Assembly: GCF_038049935.1 (NCBI RefSeq)
Contig: NZ_CP145886.1
Span: 191,001-255,000, forward strand
Length of the DNA: 64,000 nucleotides
Direction of reading: 5' to 3'
From: Rossellomorea sp. y25
GTDB lineage: Bacteria; Bacillota; Bacilli; Bacillales; Bacillaceae_B
Shown in pieces: positions 15,578 through 24,507 of the stretch; position 1 is the stretch's first letter; each line of letters starts with the position of its first letter. Made by a program: the position numbers and the translations under genes. Below the pieces are notes generated by a model, which was given only the letters and a program-made list of their open reading frames with translations, ran no database searches and was not told the origin of the DNA.

Positions 15578-17026
15578 CTATAAGATTGGGGAAAGGAGCC
15601 TTGAAACCGATTCTTTCACTTTGATCTTTATAGGTCTTTCGTTATACTCCTTGAGCGTCAATTCCCTACTATTATCAATATCCTTGCAAAACACAACGCT
15701 CAATTTTTCAGAAAGTGCCTGGTCATATAAAAAGGCATTAACCTCAAAGTTCAGGCGAAAGCTTCGTACATCGATATTGGCTGTACCGACAGAAGAAATG
15801 GTGTCATCCACTACAATGGTTTTGGCATGTATGAAGCCATTATCATAAATATAAATCCTCACTCCTGCCTTCAGTAATTCCCCGATATAGGAATAAGTCG
15901 CCCAATAGACAAATAAATGGTCAGGCATGTTTGGAATCATAATGCGTACATCCACCCCCGTAAGCGCGGCAATCCTTAATGAATCCAACAGGCTCACGTC
16001 CGGGATGAAATAAGGGGTTTGAATATAAATGGACTTCTTCGCTGAAGAAATCATCTTAATATATCCATTTTTTATCTGCTCCCATTCAGAGTCAGGACCG
16101 CATGTCACAATTTGGACACCGGCATGACCGGTAAAGGAAGACTGTGGAAAGTATCGTAAATCATAGGCAATCTTCTTCGAACGGCTGGCTTGATTCCAAT
16201 CAAGAATAAACCGGGTTTGCATGGCAAGTGAAGAGCTCCCGACAATCCGCAAGTGAGTATCCCGCCAATAACCGAACTTAGGATTCAAGCCCAGATATTC
16301 ATCCCCAATGTTAAAACCGCCTACGTACCCGATCTTCCCATCGATAATCACGAGCTTTCGATGGTTACGATAGTTTAGTCGGAGATTGATAAAGGGAATT
16401 TTCGAAGGGAAAAACACAGCCACTTCCCCGCCTGCAGCGAGAAGTTCTTTAAAGAAGCTTCTTCTTGTCCGCCGGGAGCCCATTTCATCATATAAAACCC
16501 GGATCTTAACACCTTGTTTTGCTTTTTCAGTAAGTTTCTCCAGGATGCGCTTACCTAAGTGATCTTTCTTAAAGATATAATACTGAAGATGAATATGATC
16601 CTGTGCTGCTTCCATGTCTTCTAATAAGGATTCAAATTTGTCCTCCCCATGGGTGAACATTTGTACTTCGTTATCCTGAGTCAAAAGAGCTTCATTATTC
16701 AGGAGATGCATATAAATAAGGTCCTGATAATGAGCGGACGTCTCATTTATAAAAGGGAAGCGGTGTTCTTTCAGAGAATGTATTTGCTTTTGAATTAAAT
16801 CATCAATGCCGATTTTCTTCATATCTTCCCAGTCGAATAATCGCTTTCTGCTTAAGTTCTGACCGAAGATTAAATAGAGAATAAAGCCGAGAAGGGGAAT
16901 GAAAAACAGAACCATAAGCCAGGCCCATGTCGCACCGGCATCTTTTCGTTCGAGGAAGATGATGACGCCCGCGAGGACCAGGTTAAGAACAAATAAAACC
17001 CCTAGAAGAGTAGATAGGATACTCAT
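15578..17026 (-). CDS. cls: Cardiolipin synthase
   Basis: The 482-residue protein has two N-terminal membrane helices (about 3-22 and 33-53), then two phospholipase D domains with complete HKD motifs: HRKLVIIDGKIGYVGG around residue 220 and HAKTIVVDDTISSVGTANID around residue 400. This is the standard bacterial Cls architecture. It condenses two phosphatidylglycerols to cardiolipin and glycerol at the membrane. AAAGGAG precedes the ATG. It is the first gene of a probable pair with ypbS. Confidence 0.95.
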   Translation of the reverse strand: MSILSTLLGVLFVLNLVLAGVIIFLERKDAGATWAWLMVLFFIPLLGFILYLIFGQNLSRKRLFDWEDMKKIGIDDLIQKQIHSLKEHRFPFINETSAHYQDLIYMHLLNNEALLTQDNEVQMFTHGEDKFESLLEDMEAAQDHIHLQYYIFKKDHLGKRILEKLTEKAKQGVKIRVLYDEMGSRRTRRSFFKELLAAGGEVAVFFPSKIPFINLRLNYRNHRKLVIIDGKIGYVGGFNIGDEYLGLNPKFGYWRDTHLRIVGSSSLAMQTRFILDWNQASRSKKIAYDLRYFPQSSFTGHAGVQIVTCGPDSEWEQIKNGYIKMISSAKKSIYIQTPYFIPDVSLLDSLRIAALTGVDVRIMIPNMPDHLFVYWATYSYIGELLKAGVRIYIYDNGFIHAKTIVVDDTISSVGTANIDVRSFRLNFEVNAFLYDQALSEKLSVVFCKDIDNSRELTLKEYNERPIKIKVKESVSRLLSPIL

Positions 17027-17102
17027 AATATGTAAGGCTCCTTTAACTAGCTTTCTATAAGTAGTATACCTGAGAATGGAATAGAAAAAAATGACAAAGA
17101 AA

Positions 17103-17131
17103 AACAGAGCAGACTGTCAGCCTGCTCTGTT
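17103..17131 (-). terminator. Terminator of the AgcS symporter gene
   Basis: A 10-bp perfect stem (AACAGAGCAG with CTGCTCTGTT) is followed by TTTTTCTTTGTC on the minus strand, about a dozen bases past the stop codon. Confidence 0.85.
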
Positions 17132-17143
17132 CGGTGGGAATCT

Positions 17144-18577
17144 TTATTCATTCACAGCTTTTTTAGTCATCTCGCGCCCACGGGTAGGCCAGCTTTCGAC
17201 ACCCTTTAAACCTGGGATGTCATCTGCATAGAAGATCGGGTCCAATCCTTGTCGACGCTGACTCATATAGTTGTCCAATGCTTTAAAGGCAATTGGTGCT
17301 AAAATACCGATGGCAATCAAGTTGGTAAGAGCCATCAATGCCATGGAAAAGTCCGCTAAGCTCCAAACAATATCAAGGCTTGCAACAGAACCGAAGATCA
17401 CCATTCCTAAAGCAATGAGGCGATAAATCAGAAGTCCAGTCTTACTATTATTAATGAATGGAAGATTGGCTTCCCCGTAGTAATAGCTTCCAATGATGGA
17501 ACTAAAGGCAAAGGTGAAAATGGCAATCGCTAAGAAAATACCAGCCCATGAGTTAAAGTGCTCAGACATGGCTGCTTGAGATAGCTCGATACCCGTCAGC
17601 CCGGAACCGTACGCATCTGAAGTTAAGATGATAAACGCGGTTGCAGAACAAACGAGCAGCGTATCAAAGAATACCCCAAGTGCTTGAATGAACCCTTGTT
17701 TGACCGGGTGAGAAACAGATGCTGTAGCGGCAGCATTCGGCGCGCTACCCATACCGGCTTCATTGGAGAATAGTCCGCGCTTTACACCGTTCATAATCGC
17801 GGCACCAATTCCACCACCGACCACTTGTTCAAATCCAAAGGCACTTTTAAAAATAAGTGCAATGACTCCCGGCATTTCCGTAATATTCGTAATGACTACA
17901 AACAAGGCTAAAACAATATAGAAGACCGCCATGATCGGAACAATAATGGAAGAAAAGGTCGCTATACGTTTAACGCCCCCGAAGATGATGAGTGCAGTCA
18001 AACCAGCTAACACAATTCCGATAACAAACGTATTGATTCCGAATGAGTTACTGAAAGCTGTTGCGATGGTGTTACTTTGAACGGCGTTAAAGGTTGTCCC
18101 AAAGGAAAGGATGATGGTGACAGCAAAGATCGAACTCATCCAGGGCTTGCCCAGTTGTTTCTTCATATAGTAGCCAGGGCCGCCCTTGAATCCAACTTTA
18201 TCTTTTTCTTTATAAATCTGGGCCAATGTACTTTCGACAAAGGCGCTGGCTCCTCCCAGAATGGCAACAAGCCACATCCAGAAGACCGCTCCAGGTCCCC
18301 CAATTGCTAAGGCAATGGCTACTCCTGCTAAATTACCTGTACCAATTCGAGTACCTGCTCCAATAAAGAATGCTTGCAGGGATGATATTTGCTTTTCCCC
18401 TTCCGCCTCTACCACGTCTTTATCACCTAATAGTCGAAGCATTTCACCAAAGTGGCGAATTTGAACGAATTTAGATCCGATTGTGAAGTATAATCCTAAA
18501 ATGAGGAGTACGCCTATTAAAATATATCCCCATAATATTGAATTTGCTTCCGTGACTAAATTGTTTAAAATATCCAT
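17144..18577 (-). CDS. Alanine/glycine:cation symporter (AgcS/AlsT family)
   Basis: The 477-residue integral membrane protein has about 11 hydrophobic segments and the family signatures: GAGTRIGTGNLAGVAIA, the loop GGPGAVFWMW, FKGGPGYYMKK, and GLFSNEAGMGSAPNAAA. AgcS proteins take up alanine, glycine or glutamine with sodium or protons. The exact substrate cannot be told. A strong GAGGGGG precedes the ATG. The 260 bp upstream hold an AT-rich promoter region with no further gene. It is monocistronic. Confidence 0.92.
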   Translation of the reverse strand: MDILNNLVTEANSILWGYILIGVLLILGLYFTIGSKFVQIRHFGEMLRLLGDKDVVEAEGEKQISSLQAFFIGAGTRIGTGNLAGVAIALAIGGPGAVFWMWLVAILGGASAFVESTLAQIYKEKDKVGFKGGPGYYMKKQLGKPWMSSIFAVTIILSFGTTFNAVQSNTIATAFSNSFGINTFVIGIVLAGLTALIIFGGVKRIATFSSIIVPIMAVFYIVLALFVVITNITEMPGVIALIFKSAFGFEQVVGGGIGAAIMNGVKRGLFSNEAGMGSAPNAAATASVSHPVKQGFIQALGVFFDTLLVCSATAFIILTSDAYGSGLTGIELSQAAMSEHFNSWAGIFLAIAIFTFAFSSIIGSYYYGEANLPFINNSKTGLLIYRLIALGMVIFGSVASLDIVWSLADFSMALMALTNLIAIGILAPIAFKALDNYMSQRRQGLDPIFYADDIPGLKGVESWPTRGREMTKKAVNE

Positions 18578-18835
18578 GATAACCCCCTCAGAAATTTGTG
18601 TCGGTTACGCTTAACATTATCTGAAAATTTAAAATAAAAGTCAAGTTATTATCTGAATATTAAAATATTACCAGTTAGGTATTTAGGAGGGCGAACTATT
18701 TTGTCATAATAATTAAGGGTTTTTTCAATGAGGCGGGTATAAAGTAGAGTTAAATAAATTATTCTGAAATAATATATTTCGGTCTATTCGGATAATGTTT
18801 TTTTATTTGGGTATGACGAACTTGAAGTGAAATGA

Positions 18836-18874
18836 AAAAAACGGATCACTGCTGATGAACAGTGATCCGTTTTA
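18836..18874. terminator. Terminator of yjcL
   Basis: AAAACGGATCACTG pairs perfectly with CAGTGATCCGTTTT around an 8-nt loop. It lies immediately downstream of the minus-strand yjcL stop. The A/T arms are symmetrical. Confidence 0.9.
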
Positions 18875-18880
18875 GATTGG

Positions 18881-20083
18881 TTAAAGTGTCCTGCTTACCC
18901 ATTCGGCAATCCAGGCGCAGGCAACGGCAGCGTAAGTTCCCACTACATTGCCCAGTATCCCCATCAACAGTCCTACAGGAGCAAGTGAAGGTTGGAACAC
19001 AGAAGCTACAACAGGTGCCGAGCTTGTCCCGCCAATATTCCCTTGAGAACCTACAGCTACGAAGAATAGAGGAGCTCTTAGTAGGCGTGCCACTAAGAAA
19101 ATAATCATCACATGAATGGCTAACCATACAATTCCCATTGCGACGTACTGAGGAGAATCCCATACATATGCCAGGTCGGCTTTTGCTCCAATTGTTGCAA
19201 GCAATAGATAAATTCCTGCATATCCGATTTTACTTGCCCCGTAGTTTTCCAGGGTGCGAATTTTAGTAAAGGAGAAGATGATCCCGACCGCTGAAATGAT
19301 CATAATCGTCCACGTTCCGGCAGAGAGTACATTCGTGACCGGTAACGTTTCCGAGAACTTTCGTACAACGTAAGCGACTCCGAATCCTAAACCAATGATG
19401 GCAGCCAGATAAGGAACTTCAATAGGACGGGCATTTTTACGTTGTATTTCCCCCATATCCTCATTCACTTTACGGATGATCGAGTTATCCGCTTTGTTCC
19501 ACTTATCGAATTTATGCTGAAATCCTGCAAGGGCGATCATGATTCCCATCCAACTATATCCGACAACGGTATCAACGACAATAATAGGCGAAAGAATTTC
19601 TTTAGGTGTACCAGTAGCTTCAATCATGGCTGCCATATTGGCACTTCCGCCAATCCAGCTTCCAGCGAGAGCCGCTACACCAGTCCAAGCGTCCTCAGGA
19701 AGAAACGGCTGGAAGATGGCTAAAGCGATGGGTCCTCCGATCACGACACCAAGTGTCCCTGCAAGGAACATCGTAATCGCTTTCGGACCTAGCTTTAATG
19801 TTGCGGGAACATTCGCAGAAAGAAGCAGCAATAATAATCCCACTGGCAATATGTAAGCTGATGTAAAGTCATATAAAGATGACTGATCCGGGATGATTCC
19901 AAACGTTGTAGATAACATCGGAAGGAAATAAGTCCAGATTAATGGGGGAGCATAGTGAAAGAACTTCTGTAGGAAAGGATTCTTCGACTCTCCAAGAATG
20001 AATACAAGACCAACTAAGGCAGCTAAGTAAGAAAAGATTGCCATAGGTTCTTGAATTAAGATAGTGTCAAAACGCCACCACAT
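18881..20083 (-). CDS. yjcL: DUF819 family membrane protein (YjcL-like)
   Basis: The 400-residue protein has around 11 membrane segments and matches the DUF819 family. Signatures are GLVFILGESKNPFLQKFF near the start, the ALAGSWIGGSANMAAMIE stretch, and GSQGNIGGTSSAPVVAS near the C-terminus, which recalls transporter substrate sites. It is thought to be a transporter-like protein, but no substrate is known to me. The ATG at 20083 has an excellent AAGGAGG site. It is followed by a perfect terminator and stands alone. Confidence 0.88.
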   Translation of the reverse strand: MWWRFDTILIQEPMAIFSYLAALVGLVFILGESKNPFLQKFFHYAPPLIWTYFLPMLSTTFGIIPDQSSLYDFTSAYILPVGLLLLLLSANVPATLKLGPKAITMFLAGTLGVVIGGPIALAIFQPFLPEDAWTGVAALAGSWIGGSANMAAMIEATGTPKEILSPIIVVDTVVGYSWMGIMIALAGFQHKFDKWNKADNSIIRKVNEDMGEIQRKNARPIEVPYLAAIIGLGFGVAYVVRKFSETLPVTNVLSAGTWTIMIISAVGIIFSFTKIRTLENYGASKIGYAGIYLLLATIGAKADLAYVWDSPQYVAMGIVWLAIHVMIIFLVARLLRAPLFFVAVGSQGNIGGTSSAPVVASVFQPSLAPVGLLMGILGNVVGTYAAVACAWIAEWVSRTL

Positions 20084-20234
20084 AGTAAAACCTCCTTAAA
20101 AATCGATAACAAGGTTTACTATAACATTGAAAACGGTTACTAATTAGAATTTTAATAAGTGCTAATCTTTGTTCAATACAGAATATAATTGGAGTTGAAG
20201 GAAAGAATGGGGGGGTTTGAGAAGCATGGTTCAC

Positions 20235-20262
20235 AAAAAAATGCCATAGAAATCCATGGCAA
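20235..20262 (-). terminator. Terminator of the small membrane protein gene
   Basis: On the minus strand TTGCCAT and ATGGCA enclose a short loop and are followed by seven T. It lies about 75 bp past the stop codon at 20336. Confidence 0.65.
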
Positions 20263-20335
20263 CAACTTGCTCTCTCATTTGAAATAGATGAAATAGAGAT
20301 GAATTGGATTTTTTATAAAGAAGGAGAGATAGAGA

Positions 20336-20503
20336 TCAATAGTAATTCCAAAATCCTAAAGCGAATAATAAAATTCCCGTAATCATTGAAATACCAAATA
20401 ACATAAATAAGAAATCAAGAATGCTGTCAGCGAAGACTCTTTTGCGGTTCTCACGTTTAAAATGACGTACTTCCTTACGATACGATCGTGCAGCACGACT
20501 CAT
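20336..20503 (-). CDS. Small membrane protein of unknown function
   Basis: The 55-residue product starts at the ATG at 20503, directly behind a very strong GGAGGAGGAGG. The frame could be extended to 20554 but only by reading through that ribosome binding site. The N-terminal half is strongly basic (RSYRKEVRHFKRENRKR) and the C-terminal half is one or two hydrophobic helices ending in FWNYY, so it should insert with the basic end inside the cell. I do not recognise the family. It has its own terminator. Confidence 0.7.
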   Translation of the reverse strand: MSRAARSYRKEVRHFKRENRKRVFADSILDFLFMLFGISMITGILLFALGFWNYY

Positions 20504-20665
20504 ACAAAAACCTCCTCCTCCATAAACATCATTAATACTAAACATATTCACCACAAAATAAGAAAATCCTTCCTGAAAGTGAAATATTTGACGACTTCCC
20601 TGTAACTCCGTCTAATTCAGTCGAATAGAGGGACGGACCTTCCTTGTGTCTAGAGTCCAAAATAA

Positions 20666-20697
20666 AGTAAGAGGCTATACTAGGATAGCCTCTTACT
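20666..20697 (-). terminator. Terminator of the CBS-domain gene
   Basis: A 13-bp stem (AGTAAGAGGCTAT with ATAGCCTCTTACT) is followed by TTATTTT on the minus strand. It lies about 40 bp past the stop codon at 20738. Confidence 0.75.
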
Positions 20698-20737
20698 CTC
20701 ATAAAGAAAGCTTACAGTAGCGTGCCAGTTGCCTTTG

Positions 20738-21151
20738 TTAGCGGAGGTGATTTTCTGAGATTTCGCTAAGGGCACTTCCTGCACTTTGATCCGATTTCTG
20801 CTGTACTGCCAAATCTCCCAGAGCCAACATCCCGACAAGCTGCCCATTTTCCACAACAGGTAATCGACGAACCTGGTGCTGGGACATTAAAGCTGAAGCT
20901 TCTTCAGCAGAGGCATCCGGAGAGATTGTCACAACATGCTGTGACATAACTTGAGAGACATTTCCTTGTGTACCTTGAGTCAGTCCACGAGTAGCAATAT
21001 CACGGTCTGTTACCATACCGACAACTTGCCCGTTTTCAACAACGGGAACGGAACCAACATTTTTAGAACTCATTTTAGATGCGACGCTCTGAAGTGAATC
21101 CTGGTTAGAAGCTGCTTCCACATTTGTCGACATAATATCACGTACTTGCAT
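20738..21151 (-). CDS. CBS-domain protein (YhcV-like)
   Basis: The 137-residue protein consists of two CBS domains, each ending in the typical (V)GSVPVVENGQVVGMVTDRDI or RRLPVVENGQLVGMLALGDL pattern. Paired CBS domains bind adenine nucleotides and act as regulatory modules. With no partner domain this resembles B. subtilis YhcV, of unknown target. A Ser/Gln-rich tail (SDQSAGSALSEISENH) closes the protein. AAGGGGG precedes the ATG. It is monocistronic. Confidence 0.88.
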   Translation of the reverse strand: MQVRDIMSTNVEAASNQDSLQSVASKMSSKNVGSVPVVENGQVVGMVTDRDIATRGLTQGTQGNVSQVMSQHVVTISPDASAEEASALMSQHQVRRLPVVENGQLVGMLALGDLAVQQKSDQSAGSALSEISENHLR

Positions 21152-21279
21152 GTAAATTCCCCCTTAATCAAATTGGCAGTACACCATTATTATTCGACAA
21201 TTCCACTGAATTATTCTTAATGCGTTCAGCCAGTATTTTCAAATGAGGGGGACGGACTTCATAGGTGGGGAATTGAATA

Positions 21280-21900
21280 CTACTTTTCAATGAACATTTG
21301 AGTCCAATACGTACCGTACGTTCCACCTTCCGCATATCCCACGCCAATATGAGTGTAGGATCCCGTCAGGATATTCTTTCTGTGTGGAGGACTCTCCATC
21401 CATTCCCTCACAACCTGCCGGGGACTCGTTTGACCGGCTGCAATATTTTCTGCAGCTTTGATGTAGCTGACATTAAAGCTCTTCATCATATCAAAAGGAG
21501 ATCCGTATGTCGGGCTTCTGTGAGAGAAGTATCCAATGTCCCTCATATTTCGAGACTTGTAACGGGCCACCCTTGAAAGCTGCCAATCAAGCTGAAGAAC
21601 AGAAAGTCCATTCTTTTGTCTTTCTTGATTCGTCAGGTCAATGACCTGGCTTTCAATCGTTATTGAACCTTTAATCCCCGGGATGTAGATTTCTTGACTT
21701 GGATAAATTAAATCTGGATTCGACAATTGAGGATTAGCTTTTATGATTTCAGACAGTCCAATCCGCAACTTTTTTGAAATTTTCCAAAGAGTATCTCCTT
21801 TCTTGACTGTATAGGCACTTGCTGCAGAGGTTTCATTTAGACCAAATAGACTAATGATAATGGATAGTGCAACAATGATAAGAGCGAGTTTAGTTTTCAT
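21280..21900 (-). CDS. Exported LysM and CAP-domain protein
   Basis: From the ATG at 21900 the precursor has 206 residues. It has a signal peptide (about 1-30, with SAASA before the mature start), a LysM domain (YTVKKGDTLWKIS to YPSQEIYIPG), and a CAP domain (VIDLTNQERQKNGLS, YFSHRSPTYGSPFDMM, AENIAAGQ, HRKNIL, HIGVGYA). LysM should hold it in the peptidoglycan. The CAP domain is a close relative of the lipoprotein at 2346-3107, so the window encodes a lipid-anchored and a wall-bound version. A TTG at 21927 would extend the frame by nine codons. Neither start has a clear ribosome binding site, so the start is uncertain. Confidence 0.88.
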   Translation of the reverse strand: MKTKLALIIVALSIIISLFGLNETSAASAYTVKKGDTLWKISKKLRIGLSEIIKANPQLSNPDLIYPSQEIYIPGIKGSITIESQVIDLTNQERQKNGLSVLQLDWQLSRVARYKSRNMRDIGYFSHRSPTYGSPFDMMKSFNVSYIKAAENIAAGQTSPRQVVREWMESPPHRKNILTGSYTHIGVGYAEGGTYGTYWTQMFIEK

Positions 21901-22066
21901 GACTATAAAATGTGTAATTATGGACAAAATATTCTAAGAAAAAGTTCAAAAATAGGATTATTGTTTCATTTTTAGGGAAAAGAAAAACTATTAAACATAA
22001 AGTGAAACTTTTTGCGAAACCAATCGTACAAATAGGTAACGATATTTTATAAAAGAGGTGAATAAC

Positions 22067-22216
22067 GTGGTAAAGGAGAACGATCGCTTTAAAAAAGTGA
22101 TAACGAAATTGTCAAACGTGGGCGTAAATATTTCAAAAACGAAATCAAGACGGGAAATTCTTCATTCACTAAAGCAGTATCAGCCATTACCTAAGACGTT
22201 AACCCAAGACTCTTAA
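22067..22216 (+). CDS. Small basic protein of 49 residues, unknown function
   Basis: An open frame starts at GTG 22067, eight bases behind AAAGAGGTG, and ends at TAA 22216. The product (VKENDRFKKVITKLSNVG at the start, QYQPLPKTLTQDS at the end) is basic in its first two thirds and Pro/Gln-rich at the end, with no membrane segment. Codon use looks like that of neighbouring genes. I recognise no family. The presence of a ribosome binding site and its fit into an otherwise empty gap between divergent and co-directional genes are the only support. Confidence 0.5.
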   Translation: MVKENDRFKKVITKLSNVGVNISKTKSRREILHSLKQYQPLPKTLTQDS

Positions 22217-22298
22217 GCTCACATCTTAGAAACGTTGGACAGACATATTTCCCCTTTTCTCACGATATACTAAATAGTAGTGAAGAGGAGGGTTAGGT

Positions 22299-22580
22299 AT
22301 GGAGAGAATGATGTTTGATTTACAAGCATTAAAGGAAATCAGAAAGAAGGCAGATGAAATTTCATACCACTGTATGAGCCGGAATCAACCGGATCCTCAT
22401 CGTGTAAGCATGGCGTTAGATCAAGTATGTCGTGCCCTTGCGATGTTTGCAGAAATGGAAATTCATCGCATGCAGAATCATCCTATCCCCTATGACCCAC
22501 AGAGCTATATTAAAGGCCGGCTGGGAATTGCCTATCGATCTGTACTCAAAGTTCCTCAAGAAGATTCCAATACAGCATAG
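22299..22580 (+). CDS. Hypothetical protein of 93 residues
   Basis: The ATG at 22299 follows a strong GAGGAGGG. The product is a soluble, probably all-helical protein with several Cys/Met/His (ISYHCMSRNQPDPHRV, DQVCRALAMFAEMEIHRMQ). I do not recognise a domain. It ends right before a large stem-loop (22583-22710) that would end its transcript. The 49-residue gene lies 80 bp upstream on the same strand, so the two could be co-transcribed. Confidence 0.7.
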   Translation: MERMMFDLQALKEIRKKADEISYHCMSRNQPDPHRVSMALDQVCRALAMFAEMEIHRMQNHPIPYDPQSYIKGRLGIAYRSVLKVPQEDSNTA

Positions 22581-22582
22581 CG

Positions 22583-22710
22583 AAAGAGGTTGACCCAAGA
22601 TCCAAGGGGTTCTAAAATCAAATCACAGACATATATAAGTAACTCTGAAAGCATAAGGACTGGTCCTGTAAGGATGATACTAACTCATCGTTTTGGGTCA
22701 GCCTCTTTTT
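22583..22710 (+). ncRNA. Large closed RNA fold with a T-tract, terminator or small RNA
   Basis: A 16-bp helix with a single G-U pair (22583-22598 with 22693-22708) closes a 94-nt loop and is followed by a T-tract. This is far larger than an ordinary terminator loop. Inside, GATGA and TCATC can form a small hairpin near 22673-22690 and AGGACTGGTCCT is a near-palindrome. It could be a terminator carrying an inserted structure or a separate structured RNA. I recognise no known class. Confidence 0.45.
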
Positions 22711-22748
22711 ATTTACTATTCTAATCTAAAAGTTAGGTGACGATATTC

Positions 22749-23648
22749 ATGACGGTGTTTTCGGATATATTGCTGGTCTGTAATGGGAAGGCAGGTCAAG
22801 GAACGCTGGAAGTTCTGTTAAAAGATGCTGTGCCTCCCTTATTAGACATCTGCACGAACTTAATTATTCATAAAACGAAAGAGAAAGGCGATGCTGAAAG
22901 AATTTGTAAGGAGACAGGTAATCAATATGAGCTGGTTGTCATTATGGGTGGTGATGGAACGATTCATGAGGCCATCAACGGATTGTCAGCCTTAGAAAAA
23001 CGGCCATTGGTAGGGATTATCCCTGGAGGGACGTGTAATGACTTTGCCCGTTCGTTGCATATTCCCATGAACATTGGACAAGCTGTCCGCCTTATAACTG
23101 AACGGCCTCTTGAAAAGGATATCGATATCGTCAAGGCAGACGATCGGTATTTCAGCAATTTCTGGGGAACGGGGCTGGTCTCTCAGACGAGCGATAATAT
23201 AGATGTAGGATCTAAGAGTGTCCTCGGTAAACTAAGCTATTATATAAGTGCGTTTCAATCCATCCAGGAATCGCCGATCTTAGATGTGAAGGTCACAACG
23301 GAAAATGACGTAATTGAAGAGGAAGTGGTGATGCTATTGGTTGCAAATGGCCGTTCCATTGGCTCTAATCCACTGCCCACCTCCATTGATATGGAAGATG
23401 GACTGATGGATATTTACGTCGTCAAAAAAAGCGGTTTCCCATTATTAAAGGAATTTTTGGTTATCAAAAGTACAGGCAATATCAGCGAGCAATATGATGA
23501 TATTATGCATATCCAAGCAAGAGAAGCCCATATAGAACTAGGTCAGAATGAGAAGCTTGATATGGATGGAGAATTATATGAAGGAACCGGGCAGTCCCTT
23601 CGAGTATTAACTAAGCATTTGCGATTTGTCGTTGGCAGCTCAGAATAA
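22749..23648 (+). CDS. YegS/BmrU family lipid kinase (diacylglycerol kinase fold)
   Basis: The 299-residue protein belongs to the YegS/BmrU/DgkB lipid kinase family. The catalytic-domain motifs are intact: MGGDGTIHEAINGL near residue 70 and IPGGTCNDFARSL shortly after. The C-terminal beta-sandwich carries MDGELYEG. It should phosphorylate a lipid at the inner membrane face using ATP. Which lipid is unknown. The frame can be opened at GTG 22737, but TTAGGTGA at 22733-22740 is placed for the ATG at 22749. A strong shared terminator separates it from the convergent DedA gene. Confidence 0.87.
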   Translation: MTVFSDILLVCNGKAGQGTLEVLLKDAVPPLLDICTNLIIHKTKEKGDAERICKETGNQYELVVIMGGDGTIHEAINGLSALEKRPLVGIIPGGTCNDFARSLHIPMNIGQAVRLITERPLEKDIDIVKADDRYFSNFWGTGLVSQTSDNIDVGSKSVLGKLSYYISAFQSIQESPILDVKVTTENDVIEEEVVMLLVANGRSIGSNPLPTSIDMEDGLMDIYVVKKSGFPLLKEFLVIKSTGNISEQYDDIMHIQAREAHIELGQNEKLDMDGELYEGTGQSLRVLTKHLRFVVGSSE

Positions 23649-23688
23649 AAAGAGAGCAAGGGGGTGCATTTTTCCCCTTGCTCTCTTT
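23648..23688. terminator. Bidirectional terminator between lipid kinase and DedA genes
   Basis: A 15-bp stem (AAAGAGAGCAAGGGG with CCCCTTGCTCTCTTT) has A and T runs on both flanks and lies between the convergent stop codons. Confidence 0.92.
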
Positions 23689-23696
23689 TGCTATGA

Positions 23697-24278
23697 TTAT
23701 ACAGTTTTCTTTCTCTTCTTTATGACCAAGTATACAAGATAAACGGCGATTAGAACGCCACCAGCTGCAAGTGTAAGAAGTGTAAAGTTCTCCTCAATAA
23801 AGGGCTTAGCTTTAGCTCCCAGTGCTAAAATAATCGCACCTTCAAGGAAGAAACGAATTCCTCTCCCGATAATAGACCAGATCACCAATACCCTGATCTT
23901 AACACCGGAAACCCCTGCGAAAATCGTAAAGATCTTATAAGGGACAGGTGTCAGTCCTGCAATTAAAAGAGCCATTGCCCCATATTTAGTAAAGTATTCC
24001 TCTACTTTTTGAATCCTCTTTTCAGAGAAGAAATATACAAGGATCGGCCGTCCAAGTTTTTTTCCGATCAACCAGCCAAAAAGGGCTCCGACAACGGAAG
24101 CGATAGTCGTATAAAGTGCATACAGCAATGCGCTATCCGGATTGGCTATCGCTAATGGAATCAGTAGTACATCAGGTGGTATAGGGAAGAATGATGAATC
24201 GGCGAATGAAACAAGAATCAGACCCCATACACCATAATCCAGTAACCAAGCTTCGAAAGCGTGAAGTAGTTCAGACAT
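23697..24278 (-). CDS. DedA/VTT-domain membrane protein (YqaA-like)
   Basis: The 193-residue protein has four to five membrane segments and the VTT-domain signatures: SFADSSFFPIPPDVLLIPLA near the start and FTKYGAMALLIAGLTPVPYKIFTIFAG in the middle, with the re-entrant glycine/proline pattern. DedA proteins are membrane proteins that help phospholipid or undecaprenyl-phosphate flipping. This shorter YqaA-like branch is less well characterised. The basic tail KKRKK is probably cytoplasmic. A convergent terminator separates it from the lipid kinase gene. Confidence 0.85.
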   Translation of the reverse strand: MSELLHAFEAWLLDYGVWGLILVSFADSSFFPIPPDVLLIPLAIANPDSALLYALYTTIASVVGALFGWLIGKKLGRPILVYFFSEKRIQKVEEYFTKYGAMALLIAGLTPVPYKIFTIFAGVSGVKIRVLVIWSIIGRGIRFFLEGAIILALGAKAKPFIEENFTLLTLAAGGVLIAVYLVYLVIKKRKKTV

Positions 24279-24507
24279 AAGTTCAGTATTCTCCTTTATT
24301 GATAAAACGTCATTTTTGATTTTAATTGAACATAAGAAAGTATATCACTTTTTACAAAAGGAGTCATGAAATATCCCGTATGGTTGAAACCACTTCACGG
24401 AAGTTTCGTCACATATGCAGTTGATGATACTCTTAACAAAGTTTGAAAAAAGCTTTAATCGAAAATAATCTATTTCTCGGGAAATAGTGACAGAAATCTA
24501 ATTTATT

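Noticed and set aside
18717..18740. Sigma-B-like GGGTAT with GTTTTT upstream
   Set aside because: Spacing is only 10 bp and no plus-strand gene follows.
24367..24447. 26-codon frame starting ATGAAATATCCC between the DedA and argS genes
   Set aside because: The GGAG is only two bases from the ATG, too close for normal initiation, and the product is short and unlike anything known.
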